From Kosakonia sacchari (GTDB taxonomy: Bacteria > Pseudomonadota > Gammaproteobacteria > Enterobacterales > Enterobacteriaceae): a DNA stretch of 64,000 nt. Each line of letters begins with the position of its first letter. Positions within the stretch are counted from its first letter, which is position 1. The notes beneath the pieces were generated by a model. It made no database searches. It saw nothing but the letters and a program-made list of their open reading frames with translations, and was not told the DNA's origin. The position numbers and the translations under genes were made by a program. This document shows positions 23,895 through 34,592 of this stretch, piece by piece. Location: the NCBI GenBank assembly GCA_900109485.1, contig FOAY01000017.1:1-64000 (forward strand). Direction: 5' to 3'.

Positions 23895-24453
23895 GCTGTT
23901 TATCCGTGGTGAAAAGGTGCCGATGACCAAAGAGGCGGTGCGCGCGCTGGCGCTGTCGAAGCTGGAGTTGCACCGCGCGCAGCACCTGATCGATATCGGC
24001 GCGGGAACCGGCAGCGTCAGTATTGAAGCGGCGCTGGCGCATCCGGGCTTGCAGGTTACCGCCATTGAGCGTAACCCGGCGGCGCTGAGCCTGCTGGAAG
24101 ATAACTGCCTGCACTTTGGCTGTCGCAACATTGCCATCGTCACCGGCGCTGCGCCGCTGTTTGTCGAGCGGCTTGCCGATGCGGTGTTTATCGGCGGCAG
24201 CGGCGGCAACCTGATGCAACTGATTGACTGGTCGCTGGCGCAGCTTCACCCCGGCGGACGGCTGGTGATGACCTTTATTTTGCAGGAGAACCTTAACAGC
24301 GCGCTCTCACACCTGCGCACCCTGCGGGTTGCCGCGCTGGATTGCCAGCAAATCCAGGTCTCCTTGCTCACCGGGCTGGGCAGCGGTCATTACTTCAAAG
24401 CGAATAATCCTGTCTTTTTGATTTCCTGCGAAAAGGAGAAGCAGCATGCCTGA
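23884..24453 (+). CDS. cbiT: Cobalt-precorrin-6B (C15)-methyltransferase, decarboxylating, CbiT
   Basis: A Rossmann-type SAM methyltransferase of 189 residues that methylates C15 and decarboxylates the acetate side chain at C12. Motif I is [14 protein letters not shown]; the start segment [21 protein letters not shown] is typical of CbiT. The start lies inside the end of cbiE and the stop overlaps the cbiF start. Confidence 0.95.
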   Translation: MKDELFIRGEKVPMTKEAVRALALSKLELHRAQHLIDIGAGTGSVSIEAALAHPGLQVTAIERNPAALSLLEDNCLHFGCRNIAIVTGAAPLFVERLADAVFIGGSGGNLMQLIDWSLAQLHPGGRLVMTFILQENLNSALSHLRTLRVAALDCQQIQVSLLTGLGSGHYFKANNPVFLISCEKEKQHA

Positions 24454-25219
24454 TAACGCTGATGCACAAACGGTCTGGTTTGTCGGCGCCGGGCCGGGCG
24501 ATCGCGAACTGATCACTCTGAAAGGCTACCGGCTGTTGCAACAGGCTCAGGTGGTGATTTACGCCGGATCGCTCATCAACACCGAACTGCTGGAGTATTG
24601 CCCGGCTGGAGCGGTCTGCCATGACAGCGCCGAACTGCATCTTGCGCAAATTATCGACCTGATGGAAGCCGGAGTGAAAGCCGGGAAAGTCGTGGTGCGT
24701 CTGCAAACCGGCGATGTTTCGCTTTACGGCTCGGTGCGTGAACAGGGGGAAGAACTGACCCGGCGCGGCATCCAGTGGCAGGTCGTGCCGGGCGTCAGCG
24801 CGTTTCTCGGCGCGGCGGCAGAATTGGGCGTTGAGTACACCGTACCGGAAGTATCGCAGAGCCTGATCATTACCCGCCTGGAAGGGCGTACGCCGGTGCC
24901 GGAGCGCGAGCAGCTTGAATCCTTCGCCAGCCATCAGACATCGATGGCTATCTACCTTTCCGTGCAGCGCATCCACCGCGTGGCGGAGCGCTTAATGGAA
25001 GGCGGCTATCCGCAGACCACGCCGGTGGCGGTGATCTACAAAGCCACATGGCCCGAGAGCCAGACGGTACGCGGCACGCTGGCCGATATCGGCGACAAAG
25101 TGCGTGAAGCAGGCATCCGTAAAACCGCGCTGATCCTTGTTGGCGCATTTCTTGGCGAGGAGTACCACTACTCGCGGCTTTATGCGGCGGACTTCAGCCA
25201 TGAATACCGTAAAGCCTGA
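24446..25219 (+). CDS. cbiF: Cobalt-precorrin-4 C11-methyltransferase CbiF
   Basis: A 257-residue tetrapyrrole methylase that methylates C11. It shows [18 protein letters not shown] near the N-terminus, [16 protein letters not shown] and [33 protein letters not shown] precedes the ATG, inside cbiT. It overlaps cbiG by 20 bases. Confidence 0.95.
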   Translation: MPDNADAQTVWFVGAGPGDRELITLKGYRLLQQAQVVIYAGSLINTELLEYCPAGAVCHDSAELHLAQIIDLMEAGVKAGKVVVRLQTGDVSLYGSVREQGEELTRRGIQWQVVPGVSAFLGAAAELGVEYTVPEVSQSLIITRLEGRTPVPEREQLESFASHQTSMAIYLSVQRIHRVAERLMEGGYPQTTPVAVIYKATWPESQTVRGTLADIGDKVREAGIRKTALILVGAFLGEEYHYSRLYAADFSHEYRKA

Positions 25220-26255
25220 ATCGATTGCGCTGTTCTGCCTGACGCCGGGCGGCGTGGCGCTGGCGAGCCGTCTGAAAGCGGCGCTGCCGATGACCTGTTT
25301 TACCAGCGAGAAGCTGCTCATCGATGGCTTTCAGCCTTTTGCAGGCAGCTTTACGCAGACCCTGCGCGAGGCCTTTTGCCACTATTCGGCGGTGGTATTT
25401 ATCGGCGCAACGGGCATTGCCGTACGGGCGATTGCCCCACTGGTCAACGACAAATTTCTCGATCCGGCGGTGATCGTTATTGATGAACGCGGCCAGCATG
25501 CGATCAGCCTGCTTTCCGGCCACTACGGCGGCGGGAACGCGCTGACGCGTTATCTGGCGGGCGTACTGGATGCCGATCCGGTGATCACCACGGCGACCGA
25601 CGTAAACGAACTGGCGGCGCTGGATACGCTGGCCTGTCAGCTTGATGCGCGGATGGCGGATTTTCGCGCGGCGGTAAAGACCATCAACCACATGCTGGTC
25701 AGCGGTAAACGCATCGGCCTGTGGTGTGAAGAGACGCTGCGTGAGGAAGTGGCACGCTGCGACACGCGGGGTTTTATCCCCGTATCGAGCCTTGACGCCC
25801 TACCGGAACTGGACGGGCTGGTCTGCGTGTCCATCCGAGCGCAACTGCCCGCGCTGCCCGTGCCGGTGTTCAAACTGGTGCCAAAGCGTGTGGTCGCAGG
25901 GATCGGCTGTCGGCGCGATACGCCGTTTGCCTTGCTGTCGGCGTTACTGCAACGCCAGTTTCAGGCGCAGGCCTTCGATCCGCTGGCGCTGCGGGCGATT
26001 GGCAGCATCCGCTTAAAGCAGGATGAGAAAGGGCTACTGCAACTGGCGGAGAGCCTGCGGGTGCCGTTTGAAATTTTTACCGCGCAGGCGCTGCGTGAGC
26101 ACGAGCATCGCTTTCCGGCCTCGGACTTTGTCCGGCAGACCGCGGGCGTGGGTAGCGTTTCCGGCCCTGCTGCCTGGCTGATGAGCCAGGGGCAACTGGT
26201 CGGCGAGACCCTGCGGGAGCAGGGCGTGACAATTACTTTGGGAGTTTCGCACTGA
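25200..26255 (+). CDS. cbiG: Cobalt-precorrin 5A hydrolase CbiG
   Basis: CbiG opens the ring-A delta-lactone and releases acetaldehyde, the ring contraction by-product. The ATG at 25200 ([19 protein letters not shown]) gives 351 residues, the Salmonella length. Conserved are [37 protein letters not shown] and a C-terminal [10 protein letters not shown] domain. The longer frame from 25137 lies within cbiF. Confidence 0.95.
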   Translation: MNTVKPESIALFCLTPGGVALASRLKAALPMTCFTSEKLLIDGFQPFAGSFTQTLREAFCHYSAVVFIGATGIAVRAIAPLVNDKFLDPAVIVIDERGQHAISLLSGHYGGGNALTRYLAGVLDADPVITTATDVNELAALDTLACQLDARMADFRAAVKTINHMLVSGKRIGLWCEETLREEVARCDTRGFIPVSSLDALPELDGLVCVSIRAQLPALPVPVFKLVPKRVVAGIGCRRDTPFALLSALLQRQFQAQAFDPLALRAIGSIRLKQDEKGLLQLAESLRVPFEIFTAQALREHEHRFPASDFVRQTAGVGSVSGPAAWLMSQGQLVGETLREQGVTITLGVSH

Positions 26256-26980
26256 TGTTAACGGTAATCGGGATTGGCCCCGGCTCACAGGCAATGATGA
26301 CCATGGAGGCCATCGAAGCGTTACAGGCGGCGGAAATCGTGGTGGGCTACAAAACCTACACCCACCTCGTCAAAGCCTTCACCGGCGATAAGCAGGTGAT
26401 CAAAACCGGTATGTGCAAAGAGATTGAGCGCTGCCAGGCGGCAATTGAACTGGCGCAGGCCGGGCATAACGTGGCGCTGGTCAGTAGCGGCGACGCCGGG
26501 ATCTACGGCATGGCCGGGCTGGTGCTCGAGCTGGTCAACAAGCAACAGCTGGCTGTAGAAGTGCGGCTGGTGCCGGGCATGACCGCCAGCATCGCCGCCG
26601 CTGCGCTGCTGGGCGCGCCGTTGATGCACGACTTCTGCCATATCAGCCTGAGCGACCTGATGACGCCGTGGCCGGTTATTGAAAAGCGCATTATCGCGGC
26701 GGGCGAGGCGGACTTCGTCATCTGCTTTTACAACCCGCGCAGCCGGGGCCGCGAAGGGCATCTGGCGCGAGCATTCGAACTGCTGGCGGCCAGCAAAAGC
26801 GCCAACACGCCGGTGGGCGTGGTGAAATCCGCCGGGCGCAAGAAAGAGGAAAAATGGCTGACCACGCTCGGCGAGATGGATTTTGCACCCGTTGATATGA
26901 CCAGCCTGGTGATTGTCGGTAACCGCGCCACCTATGTACAAAACGGTCTGATGATCACCCCACGCGGTTACACCCTGTGA
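26255..26980 (+). CDS. cbiH: Cobalt-factor III C17-methyltransferase CbiH
   Basis: A tetrapyrrole methylase of 241 residues that methylates C17 with ring contraction. It has VIGIGPGSQAMMTMEA at the start, SSGDAGIYGMAG, PGMTASIAAAALLGAP and the FVICFYNPRSRGR loop characteristic of the C17 enzyme. Start overlaps the cbiG stop by one base. Confidence 0.95.
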   Translation: MLTVIGIGPGSQAMMTMEAIEALQAAEIVVGYKTYTHLVKAFTGDKQVIKTGMCKEIERCQAAIELAQAGHNVALVSSGDAGIYGMAGLVLELVNKQQLAVEVRLVPGMTASIAAAALLGAPLMHDFCHISLSDLMTPWPVIEKRIIAAGEADFVICFYNPRSRGREGHLARAFELLAASKSANTPVGVVKSAGRKKEEKWLTTLGEMDFAPVDMTSLVIVGNRATYVQNGLMITPRGYTL

Positions 26981-27762
26981 CAGCAGGCGAGGTGCTGGTG
27001 ATTGGCGGCACCAGCGATGCGCGGCTGATTTGCCAGCAACTGGATGAAGCCGGAGTGCCTTACACGCTGTCGGTCGCCACGCCGACCGGCGCGCAACTGG
27101 CAGGCAACATTCGCGGTCAGGTGCGCTGCGGGCGGCTGGAGAGGGGCGAGATGGTTACGTGGCTCAAACAGAACCGCACGCGCTGGGTGATCGATGCTTC
27201 GCACCCCTACGCCGACGTGGTCAGCTGCAATATTGCCCATGCCTGCAACGAGGCGCAGGTGTTGCTGAGCCGTTATCAGCGCCCGGAACAACAGCCGGAG
27301 CTGCAACATCCGCTGCTGTTCAATGTCGCCACGCTGGAGGACGCCTGCGACAAAGCCCGTAACCTGGGGGAGCGCATCTTGCTGACCACCGGCAGCAAAG
27401 ATCTGGCGCGCTGGCGCGATGGATTGCCGGGGAAAACGCTGTTGGCGCGCGTGCTGCCCGTGGCGGATGTGCTGGCGCAGTGCGCAGCGCTGGGGTTTGG
27501 CGTGGGTGAGATCTTCGCGCTGTGCGGCCCGTTTAGCGCTGAATTTAACGCCGCGTTTTATCGCCAGTACCGCGTTGAGGTGATGATCACCAAAGCCTCC
27601 GGCGCGGAAGGCGGTTATCTGGAAAAAGTACAGCCTGCGCTGGATGCTGGCATCCCGTGCATTGTGATTGCCCGGCCGCAACCGCGGGTCGTAGGCGACG
27701 AGTTACTCAACAGTCAGGATGCCTTTGCCGGACGCTTGCAGCGCTGGCTGGCGGCACAGTGA
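26977..27762 (+). CDS. cbiJ: Cobalt-precorrin-6A reductase CbiJ
   Basis: A 261-residue NADH-dependent reductase that reduces the corrin macrocycle before decarboxylation by CbiT. VLVIGGTSDARLICQQL is the dinucleotide-binding start, with VIDASHPYADVVSCN and TKASGAEGG toward the C-terminus. The start is GTG, overlapping the cbiH stop (GTGA). Confidence 0.93.
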   Translation: MTAGEVLVIGGTSDARLICQQLDEAGVPYTLSVATPTGAQLAGNIRGQVRCGRLERGEMVTWLKQNRTRWVIDASHPYADVVSCNIAHACNEAQVLLSRYQRPEQQPELQHPLLFNVATLEDACDKARNLGERILLTTGSKDLARWRDGLPGKTLLARVLPVADVLAQCAALGFGVGEIFALCGPFSAEFNAAFYRQYRVEVMITKASGAEGGYLEKVQPALDAGIPCIVIARPQPRVVGDELLNSQDAFAGRLQRWLAAQ

Positions 27763-27772
27763 GGAGAACAGA

Positions 27773-28567
27773 ATGAAGAAAGCCCTTCTGGTGGTGAGCT
27801 TCGGCACCAGCTATCGCGACACTTGTGAAAAGAACATTGTCGCCTGCGAGCGCGATCTGGCGGCAAGCTGCCCGGATCGTGCGCTGTTTCGCGCCTTTAC
27901 CTCCGGGATGATCATTCGCAAGCTCAAACAGCGCGACAACCTGCATATCGACACGCCGCTGGAGGCGCTGCAAAAGCTGGCGGAGCAGGGGTATCAGGAT
28001 GTGGCGATCCAGTCGCTGCACATTATCAACGGCGACGAATACGAAAAAATCGTGCGTGAAGTCCAGACGCTGCGCCCGCTGTTCAAACGGCTGGTAATTG
28101 GCGCGCCGCTGCTCAGCAGCCACGAAGATTATCTGCATCTGATGCAGGCGCTCTCCCGGCAGATGCCGCAGGTCGCGGCCGATGAGCGCGTGGTGTTTAT
28201 GGGCCACGGCGCCAGCCATCACGCTTTTGCGGCTTACGCCTGCCTCGACCATATGATGGCGGCTCACCGTTTTCCGGCGCGGGTTGGCGCGGTAGAGAGC
28301 TACCCGGAAATCGATCTGTTGATCGACGGCCTGCGTCATGAAGGGGTGAAAGCGGTGCACCTGATGCCGCTGATGCTGGTGGCGGGCGACCATGCGATCA
28401 ACGACATGGCCTCCGATGACGATGATTCGTGGAAGACGCAGTTTGAGCGCGTAGGTATTGCTGCGACGCCGTGGTTACAGGGCTTAGGCGAGAATGCCGA
28501 TGTGCGTGCGATGTTCGTCCAGCATCTGCATCAGGCGCTGGCGCAGGTGATGGAGGCCGCAGCATGA
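27773..28567 (+). CDS. cbiK: Sirohydrochlorin cobaltochelatase CbiK
   Basis: CbiK inserts Co2+ into sirohydrochlorin at the start of the anaerobic route. From the ATG at 27773 it has 264 residues. The metal-binding histidines fall at His145 (MGHGASHHAF) and His207 (MLVAGDHAIN), the same numbers as in Salmonella CbiK, with Glu89 in INGDEY. No signal peptide is present, so it is cytoplasmic. AGGAG precedes the start. Overlaps cbiL by four bases. Confidence 0.96.
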   Translation: MKKALLVVSFGTSYRDTCEKNIVACERDLAASCPDRALFRAFTSGMIIRKLKQRDNLHIDTPLEALQKLAEQGYQDVAIQSLHIINGDEYEKIVREVQTLRPLFKRLVIGAPLLSSHEDYLHLMQALSRQMPQVAADERVVFMGHGASHHAFAAYACLDHMMAAHRFPARVGAVESYPEIDLLIDGLRHEGVKAVHLMPLMLVAGDHAINDMASDDDDSWKTQFERVGIAATPWLQGLGENADVRAMFVQHLHQALAQVMEAAA

Positions 28568-29274
28568 GCGGTAAACTCTACGCGCTGAGTACCGGCCCAG
28601 GTGCGGCCGATCTGATCACCGTGCGCGGTGCGCGCATTCTCGGAAAGCTCGATGTGCTGTATGCCCCGGCCGGGCGCAAAGGCGGCGACAGCCTGGCGCT
28701 TTCCATCGTGCGCGAGTACCTCGGCGCGCAGACCGAAGTCCGCTGCTGCCACTTTCCAATGAGCGCGGACAGCGCCGAAAAAGAAGCGGTGTGGGACGAC
28801 GTCGCTGCCGCGCTGGCCGCGGAAGTCCAGGCCGGTAAACAGGTAGGGTTTATTACCCTCGGCGATGCAATGCTGTTCAGCACCTGGGTATTCCTGCTGC
28901 AACGGCTTGGCCAGCCGCAGTGGCTGGAGATTGTGCCAGGCGTCACGTCGTTTGCCGCCATTGCCGCACGCGCGCAGGTGCCGCTGGCGATGGAGCAACA
29001 GTCGCTGGGCGTGGTGTCCTGCACCGCGCCGGAAGATGAAATCCGCCAGGCGTTACAGCAACACGACAGCCTGGTGCTGATGAAAGTCTATGGCCGTTTT
29101 GCCCGTATCAAAGCGATGCTGGCGCAAGCGGGGCTGCTGGAGCACGCCCTGATGATGGCGGAAGCTACCCTGCCCGGCGAGCAGTGCTGGCGGCAGCTTA
29201 GCGAGGTTCGCGATGACCAGCCGCTGCCCTATTTTTCGACCATTCTGGTGAATAAACAGTGGGAGAGAAGATGA
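28564..29274 (+). CDS. cbiL: Cobalt-precorrin-2 C20-methyltransferase CbiL
   Basis: A 237-residue tetrapyrrole methylase acting on C20. The ATG at 28564 gives MSGKLYALSTGPGAADLITVRGARIL, the expected start; GDAMLFSTWVFL and PGVTSFAAIAARAQVPLA follow. The longer frame from 28471 lies in cbiK. ATGA overlap with cbiM. Confidence 0.95.
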   Translation: MSGKLYALSTGPGAADLITVRGARILGKLDVLYAPAGRKGGDSLALSIVREYLGAQTEVRCCHFPMSADSAEKEAVWDDVAAALAAEVQAGKQVGFITLGDAMLFSTWVFLLQRLGQPQWLEIVPGVTSFAAIAARAQVPLAMEQQSLGVVSCTAPEDEIRQALQQHDSLVLMKVYGRFARIKAMLAQAGLLEHALMMAEATLPGEQCWRQLSEVRDDQPLPYFSTILVNKQWERR

Positions 29275-30005
29275 AAACGCAACAACTGAAACAGCTGTCG
29301 TACAGCGGTCTTGCCGCTGCGCTGCTGCTGATGGTGGTGCCGCAGGATGCCTTCGCCATGCACATTATGGAGGGCTTTCTGCCGCCGATGTGGGCGCTGG
29401 CGTGGTGGGTGCTGTTCCTGCCGTGCCTGTGGTACGGGCTGGTGCGCCTGCGCCGCATTGTGGCGGACGATACCAACCAGAAGGTGCTGCTGGCGCTGTG
29501 CGGTGCGTTTATTTTTGTCCTGTCGGCGCTGAAGATCCCGTCGGTGACCGGAAGCTGTTCGCACCCGACCGGCGTCGGGCTGGCGGTGATCCTGTTTGGC
29601 CCCGGCGTGGTGGCGATTCTTGGCGCGATTGTACTGCTGTTTCAGGCGCTGTTGCTGGCGCACGGCGGGCTGACCACGCTTGGCGCCAATGGCATGTCGA
29701 TGGCGGTCATTGGCCCCGTTGTCGGCTATGTGGTGTGGAAACTGGCCTGCCGGGCGGGTTTTCGTCGCGATGTGGCGGTGTTTCTCTGCGCCATGCTGGC
29801 GGATCTGTCGACCTACTTTATTACCTCGGTGCAGCTGGGCGTGGCATTCCCGGATCCCCAAAGTGGGGCAACCGGCTCGATCGTGAAATTTATGGGCATC
29901 TTTTGCCTGACGCAAATTCCGATTGCCATCGCAGAAGGGTTGCTGACGGTGATGATTTACGATCAGCTCACCAAACGACAGCTGATCGCCGGGGCATTAA
30001 GATGA
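29271..30005 (+). CDS. cbiM: Cobalt ECF transporter substrate-binding subunit CbiM
   Basis: The S-component of the CbiMNQO energy-coupling-factor cobalt importer. The 244-residue membrane protein has a signal peptide ending at about Ala29, after which the mature N-terminus begins Met-His-Ile-Met-Glu; the terminal Met-His is the known Co/Ni ligand of the family. GSCSHPTGVGLAVILFGP and HGGLTTLGANGMSMAVIGP are conserved. I take ATG 29271 (MKTQQLKQ), preceded by GGGAGAGAAG, over the in-frame start at 29259. Confidence 0.95.
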   Translation: MKTQQLKQLSYSGLAAALLLMVVPQDAFAMHIMEGFLPPMWALAWWVLFLPCLWYGLVRLRRIVADDTNQKVLLALCGAFIFVLSALKIPSVTGSCSHPTGVGLAVILFGPGVVAILGAIVLLFQALLLAHGGLTTLGANGMSMAVIGPVVGYVVWKLACRAGFRRDVAVFLCAMLADLSTYFITSVQLGVAFPDPQSGATGSIVKFMGIFCLTQIPIAIAEGLLTVMIYDQLTKRQLIAGALR

Positions 30006-30283
30006 AAAAGACCCTGATTCTGCTGGCGATGGTGATCGCCCTGATGGTGCTGCCGTTCTTTATCCATCACGGCGGTGAATATGGTGGTTCCGACAACCAG
30101 GCGGAAAGCCAGATCCAGGCGATTGCGCCCCATTACCAGCCGTGGTTCCAGCCGCTGTATGAGCCAGCAAGCAGCGAAATTGAAAGCCTGCTTTTTACCC
30201 TGCAAGGCTCGATGGGCGCCGCGGTCATTTTCTACATCCTCGGTTATATGAAAGGCAGGCAGCGTGATCGCGAACGGTCTTGA
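30002..30283 (+). CDS. cbiN: Cobalt ECF transporter subunit CbiN
   Basis: A 93-residue small membrane protein with two hydrophobic segments (about 4-21 and 68-85) and a periplasmic loop containing YGGSDNQAESQI, as in CbiN. It assists CbiM in loading cobalt. The ATG overlaps the cbiM stop (ATGA) and its end overlaps the cbiQ start by 20 bases. A long open frame from 29390 in the same phase is only the out-of-frame shadow of cbiM. Confidence 0.95.
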   Translation: MKKTLILLAMVIALMVLPFFIHHGGEYGGSDNQAESQIQAIAPHYQPWFQPLYEPASSEIESLLFTLQGSMGAAVIFYILGYMKGRQRDRERS

Positions 30284-30947
30284 TCGGCTGAGTTACCAGA
30301 GCCGCTGGCTTCACGTTGCGCCGGAGCGTAAATTCCTGTTCTGGTTGCTGATGATGGTGCTGGCCTTTTCCCTGCCGCCGTTCGGGCAGGGGGTGCTGCT
30401 GGTGGCGCTGGCGATTTTTACCTGCTGGCTGCTGCGCGTCTCGTTCTGGCGCTGGCTGCGCTGGATGGCTCTGCCGATGGGCTTTTTGCTGGTTGGCGTG
30501 GTGACGATTCTGTTCAGCGTGACGCGCGAGCCACAGCCGCTATTGTACGGCGTGCATCTGGGCTGTGTCTGGATCGGCGTAACGCCGCAGGGGCTGGCGT
30601 CAGCTAACTCAACGTTATGGCGCAGTCTCGCCGCGCTGGCGGCGACCTTCTGGCTGGTGCTCAATCTGACCTTTCCGCAACTGATTCTCTTGCTCAAACG
30701 CGGGCGCGTGCCGCGATTGCTGACCGAACAGATTCTGCTCACCTGGCGCTTTATCTTTATCCTGCTCGAAGAGGCGGCGGCGCTTCACCGTGCGCAGACG
30801 CTGCGCTTTGGTTATCGCACCTTGCCGCAGAGCTATCGTTCGCTGGCGATGCTGGTGAGCCTGTTATTTACCCGCGTGCTGTTGCGCTACAAAGCGATGG
30901 CGACCACGCTGGATATCAAACTTTATCAGGGTGATTTTCACCTGTAG
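30264..30947 (+). CDS. cbiQ: Cobalt ECF transporter transmembrane subunit CbiQ
   Basis: The T-component of the cobalt ECF importer, 227 residues with about five membrane segments. It contains the coupling-helix signatures RVPRLLTEQILLTWRF and EAAALHRAQTLRFGYR, which contact the CbiO ATPases. The start is GTG at 30264 within cbiN; VIANGLDRLSYQSRW matches the family start. Confidence 0.94.
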   Translation: MIANGLDRLSYQSRWLHVAPERKFLFWLLMMVLAFSLPPFGQGVLLVALAIFTCWLLRVSFWRWLRWMALPMGFLLVGVVTILFSVTREPQPLLYGVHLGCVWIGVTPQGLASANSTLWRSLAALAATFWLVLNLTFPQLILLLKRGRVPRLLTEQILLTWRFIFILLEEAAALHRAQTLRFGYRTLPQSYRSLAMLVSLLFTRVLLRYKAMATTLDIKLYQGDFHL

Positions 30948-30956
30948 GGACGAGGC

Positions 30957-31772
30957 ATGCTGGCATGTGAAAATCTGTGGTTCAGTTACCAGGATGCGCC
31001 GACGCTGAAAGGGCTGACGCTCGATTTTTCCCGCCAGCCGGTGACCGGGCTGATCGGCGCGAACGGCTGCGGTAAATCAACGCTGTTTATGAACCTGAAC
31101 GGTATCCTGCGCCCGCAAAAAGGGGCGGTGTTGTGGCAGGGAAAACCGCTCGATTACAGCAAGCGTGGGTTGCTGGCGCTGCGCCAGCAGGTGACCACCG
31201 TCTTTCAGGACCCCGATCAGCAGATCTTCTATACCGATATCGACAGCGACATCGCCTTCAGCCTGCGCAACATTGGCGTGGAGGAAGCGGAGATCGCGCG
31301 CCGCGTCGATGACGCCCTGACGCTGGTGGACGCGCAATCCTTCCGTCAGCAGCCGATCCAGTGCCTGAGTCACGGGCAGAAAAAGCGCGTCGCCATCGCT
31401 GGCGCGCTGGTGATGCAGGCAAAATATCTGCTGCTGGATGAGCCCACCGCGGGTCTTGATCCCGCCGGGCGCGCGCAGATGATGGCGATCATCCGCCGCA
31501 TCGTCGCGCAGGGAAATCATGTGGTGATCTCCAGCCACGATATTGATTTGATTTATGAAATTTGTGATGCAGTCTATGTGCTGCATCACGGCGAATGTCT
31601 GACGCAGGGAACGCCTGCCGAGGTGTTTGCCCACCGCGCACTGGTTGAGAAAGCCGGTCTGACGCAGCCGTGGCTGGTAAAACTGCACAGCGAGCTGGGT
31701 TTGCCGCTGTGTAAAAGTGAAGATGAATTTTATGCCCGCATGCGGGCGATGCGGGTTAAGGAGGCGTCATGA
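30957..31772 (+). CDS. cbiO: Cobalt ECF transporter ATP-binding subunit CbiO
   Basis: The ATPase of the cobalt importer, 271 residues. Walker A is GANGCGKST (about residues 34-42), Q-loop FQDPDQQ, signature [15 protein letters not shown], Walker [13 protein letters not shown] and the switch His in ISSHD. It starts nine bases after cbiQ, one of the few non-overlapping junctions in the operon, and overlaps cbiP by four bases. Confidence 0.96.
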   Translation: MLACENLWFSYQDAPTLKGLTLDFSRQPVTGLIGANGCGKSTLFMNLNGILRPQKGAVLWQGKPLDYSKRGLLALRQQVTTVFQDPDQQIFYTDIDSDIAFSLRNIGVEEAEIARRVDDALTLVDAQSFRQQPIQCLSHGQKKRVAIAGALVMQAKYLLLDEPTAGLDPAGRAQMMAIIRRIVAQGNHVVISSHDIDLIYEICDAVYVLHHGECLTQGTPAEVFAHRALVEKAGLTQPWLVKLHSELGLPLCKSEDEFYARMRAMRVKEAS

Positions 31773-33292
31773 CGCTGGCGATTATGTTGCAGGGCACCGC
31801 CTCAGACGTAGGTAAAAGCGTGCTGGTGGCCGGGCTGTGCCGCATTTTTTATCAGGATGGGCTGAAAACCGCCCCCTTTAAATCGCAGAATATGGCGCTC
31901 AATTCCGGTATCACGCCGGATGGCCAGGAGATGGGGCGCGCGCAAATATTCCAGGCGGAAGCGGCGGGTATCGTGCCGGATGTGCGTATGAACCCGGTGC
32001 TGCTTAAACCCACCAGCGACCGTAAAGCGCAGGTGGTGCTGATGGGCAAAGTGGCGACCGACATGGATGCCGTCAGCTATCACGACTACAAACCGCGTCT
32101 GCGGGCGCAGATTATGCGCGTCTGGCAAAGCCTGGCACAGGAGTACGACGCGCTGGTGCTGGAAGGGGCAGGCAGCCCGGCGGAGATCAACCTGCGCGAT
32201 CGGGATATCGTCAATATGGGCATGGCGGAGATGGCCGCGTGCCCGGTTATCCTGGTGGCGGATATCGATCGCGGCGGCGTCTTTGCGGCCATTTACGGCA
32301 CGCTGGCGCTGCTCCAGCCGCATGAACGCTGGCGGGTCAAAGGGGTGATTATCAATAAATTTCGCGGCGACGTCGCGCTACTGACGCCGGGCATAAAACA
32401 GATTGAAGAACTGACGGGCGTTCCGGTGATCGGTGTGATGCCGTGGCTGGAGGTCGACCTCGAAGATGAAGATGGCGTGGCGCTGCAACGAGGCAAATAC
32501 CTGAGCACCGCCGAGCGGGCGTTGGATATTGCGGTGGTGCAGCTTCCGCATATTTCCAACTTCACCGATTTTAACGCGCTGGCGGCGCAGCCGGATGTAC
32601 GCGTGCACTACGTGCGCTCGCCCGATGCCTTGCAGGGCGCGGATCTGGTGATTTTACCGGGCAGTAAAAACACCCTTGGCGATCTTCACTGGCTACGCGA
32701 AAGCGGGCTGGCGAAAGCGCTGCTTGCCAGGCATCGCGCGGGCGTACCGACGATCGGCGTTTGCGGGGGTTACCAGATGCTCGGCGAGACGATCGTCGAT
32801 GAGGTGGAATCCGGGCTGGGTACGCAGCCGGGGCTGGGGCTGCTCAATACCGTAACCCATTTCGCACAGGATAAAACCACCACGCTTGTTGAGGCCCGTT
32901 TGCCGGAGACATTGCCCGGCTGGCTGGCGAATTGCGCCGGGCTGGCGCTGCGCGGATATGAGATCCATATGGGCGAAACAACATTGCAAAGCGGTTGCCG
33001 CCCGGCGCTGTGGTTAGAGAAAAACGGTCAGCGCGTGGCGGATGGCGCGGTCAGCGATGACGGCCTGGTGTTTGGTACTTATTTGCACGGCCTGTTCGAC
33101 AGTGATGCGTTTACCCGCGCGTTGCTGAACGGCCTGCGCGAGCGTAAAGGGCTGGGGCCGCTCGATATCGCCGTGAATTATGCCGACTATAAAGCGCAGC
33201 AGTTTGATATCCTCGCCGACGCCATGCGCAAGCACGTCGACATCGATCGTATCTACCAGATTATGCAGCAACATCAGGAGCAGACATGTTAA
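31769..33292 (+). CDS. cbiP: Cobyric acid synthase CbiP
   Basis: CbiP amidates the b, d, e and g side chains of adenosylcobyrinic acid a,c-diamide. At 507 residues it has an N-terminal P-loop [12 protein letters not shown], the segment [12 protein letters not shown], and a C-terminal glutaminase domain with the Cys in [12 protein letters not shown] and His in YLHGLFD. It overlaps cobU by seven bases. Confidence 0.96.
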   Translation: MTLAIMLQGTASDVGKSVLVAGLCRIFYQDGLKTAPFKSQNMALNSGITPDGQEMGRAQIFQAEAAGIVPDVRMNPVLLKPTSDRKAQVVLMGKVATDMDAVSYHDYKPRLRAQIMRVWQSLAQEYDALVLEGAGSPAEINLRDRDIVNMGMAEMAACPVILVADIDRGGVFAAIYGTLALLQPHERWRVKGVIINKFRGDVALLTPGIKQIEELTGVPVIGVMPWLEVDLEDEDGVALQRGKYLSTAERALDIAVVQLPHISNFTDFNALAAQPDVRVHYVRSPDALQGADLVILPGSKNTLGDLHWLRESGLAKALLARHRAGVPTIGVCGGYQMLGETIVDEVESGLGTQPGLGLLNTVTHFAQDKTTTLVEARLPETLPGWLANCAGLALRGYEIHMGETTLQSGCRPALWLEKNGQRVADGAVSDDGLVFGTYLHGLFDSDAFTRALLNGLRERKGLGPLDIAVNYADYKAQQFDILADAMRKHVDIDRIYQIMQQHQEQTC

Positions 33293-33831
33293 CCCTTGTT
33301 ACCGGCGGGGCGCGCAGCGGTAAGAGCCGCCACGCCGAGTCGCTGGTCGCAGACGCCAGCCGCGTACTCTATATCGCCACTTCGCAGATCGTTGATCAGG
33401 AGATGGCAGCGCGGATTGCGCACCACCGGGCGAGCCGTCCGGCCCACTGGCGTACCGAAGAGCGCTGGCAGCAGCTGGCGGAGATCATTACGCCCGACAA
33501 CGATAGCCGCGAAGCCGTGCTGCTGGAGTGCATCACTACGCTTACGACCAATCTGCTGTTTGCCTTTGGCGGCGAGAGTGACCCGGAACAGTGGGATTAC
33601 GCCGCGCTGGAAACGCAGGTGCAGCAGGAAATTGAGACGCTGATAGCCGCCTGCGCGGCCTGCCCGTCGCCGGTGGTGCTGGTCACCAATGAAGTGGGGA
33701 TGGGGATTGTGCCGGAAAACCGCCTCGCGCGGCATTTCCGCGATATTGCCGGGCGCGTCAATCAGCGGCTGGCGCAGGCGGCGGATCACGTCTGGTTGAT
33801 GGTTTCCGGGATTGGAGTCAAAATCAAATGA
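33286..33831 (+). CDS. cobU: Adenosylcobinamide kinase / adenosylcobinamide-phosphate guanylyltransferase CobU
   Basis: A bifunctional 181-residue enzyme that phosphorylates adenosylcobinamide and then forms the GDP derivative. The P-loop [13 protein letters not shown] begins at residue 6; [21 protein letters not shown] is the conserved guanylyl-transfer segment. First of the three nucleotide-loop assembly genes; overlaps both cbiP and cobS. Confidence 0.96.
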   Translation: MLTLVTGGARSGKSRHAESLVADASRVLYIATSQIVDQEMAARIAHHRASRPAHWRTEERWQQLAEIITPDNDSREAVLLECITTLTTNLLFAFGGESDPEQWDYAALETQVQQEIETLIAACAACPSPVVLVTNEVGMGIVPENRLARHFRDIAGRVNQRLAQAADHVWLMVSGIGVKIK

Positions 33832-34565
33832 AACTGTTCTTCGCCACGCTGTCGTTTATCAGCCGTCTGCCGGTGCCAGAGCGCTGGGTGCAGGGGCTGG
33901 ATGTCGCCGATTATGTGCGCGGGATTGTCACTTTCCCCCTGGTCGGCGTGCTGCTGGGCGCCATTAGCGGCGGCGTACTGGTGATATTGCAGCCGTGGTG
34001 CGGCGCACCGCTGGCGGCGCTGTTCTGCGTGCTGGCGCTGGCGCTACTGACCGGCGGCTTCCATCTTGATGGCCTTGCCGACACCTGCGACGGCGTCTTT
34101 TCCGCCCGGCGGCGCGAGCGGATGCTGGAGATCATGCGCGACAGCCGTCTCGGCACGCATGGCGGTCTGGCGCTGGTCTTTGTGCTGGCCGCGAAAATCC
34201 TCACCCTTAGCGAACTGCAACTGCGCGACGCGCCGATGATTGCGGCACTTGCGGCGGCCTGTGCTGCCGGGCGCGGCTGCGCGGTGCTACTGATGTTCGG
34301 TCATCGCTACGCCCGCGAAGAGGGGCTCGGCAATCTGTTTATCGGCAAAGTGTCGGGGCGCGATACGTCCGTCACGCTCATCATTACCGCGCTGGTCACG
34401 CTCGGGTTGCTGGGCGCGAAAGGGATCGTGGCGCTGCTGGTGACTCTGGCAGCGGTATTTCTGTTCGGGCAGATGCTGAAGCGCACGCTTGGCGGGCAGA
34501 CCGGCGATACGCTCGGCGCCGCTATTGAGTTAGGCGAACTGATTTTTCTTCTGGCGCTGTTATAA
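33828..34565 (+). CDS. cobS: Adenosylcobinamide-GDP ribazoletransferase (cobalamin synthase) CobS
   Basis: An integral membrane enzyme of 245 residues that joins adenosylcobinamide-GDP and alpha-ribazole (phosphate). The conserved motif [37 protein letters not shown] is split across residues of the second helix pair and gives Mg2+-binding acidic residues. Several membrane helices follow. It overlaps cobU by ATGA and precedes cobT by 27 bases. Confidence 0.95.
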   Translation: MKLFFATLSFISRLPVPERWVQGLDVADYVRGIVTFPLVGVLLGAISGGVLVILQPWCGAPLAALFCVLALALLTGGFHLDGLADTCDGVFSARRRERMLEIMRDSRLGTHGGLALVFVLAAKILTLSELQLRDAPMIAALAAACAAGRGCAVLLMFGHRYAREEGLGNLFIGKVSGRDTSVTLIITALVTLGLLGAKGIVALLVTLAAVFLFGQMLKRTLGGQTGDTLGAAIELGELIFLLALL

Positions 34566-34592
34566 CCAGCCCACAACATAACGAGAAACAGC

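Noticed and set aside
29390..30283. A 297-codon frame overlapping cbiM and running into cbiN
   Set aside because: The first part is the +2 shadow of cbiM in GC-rich sequence; only the last 93 codons (cbiN) are real.
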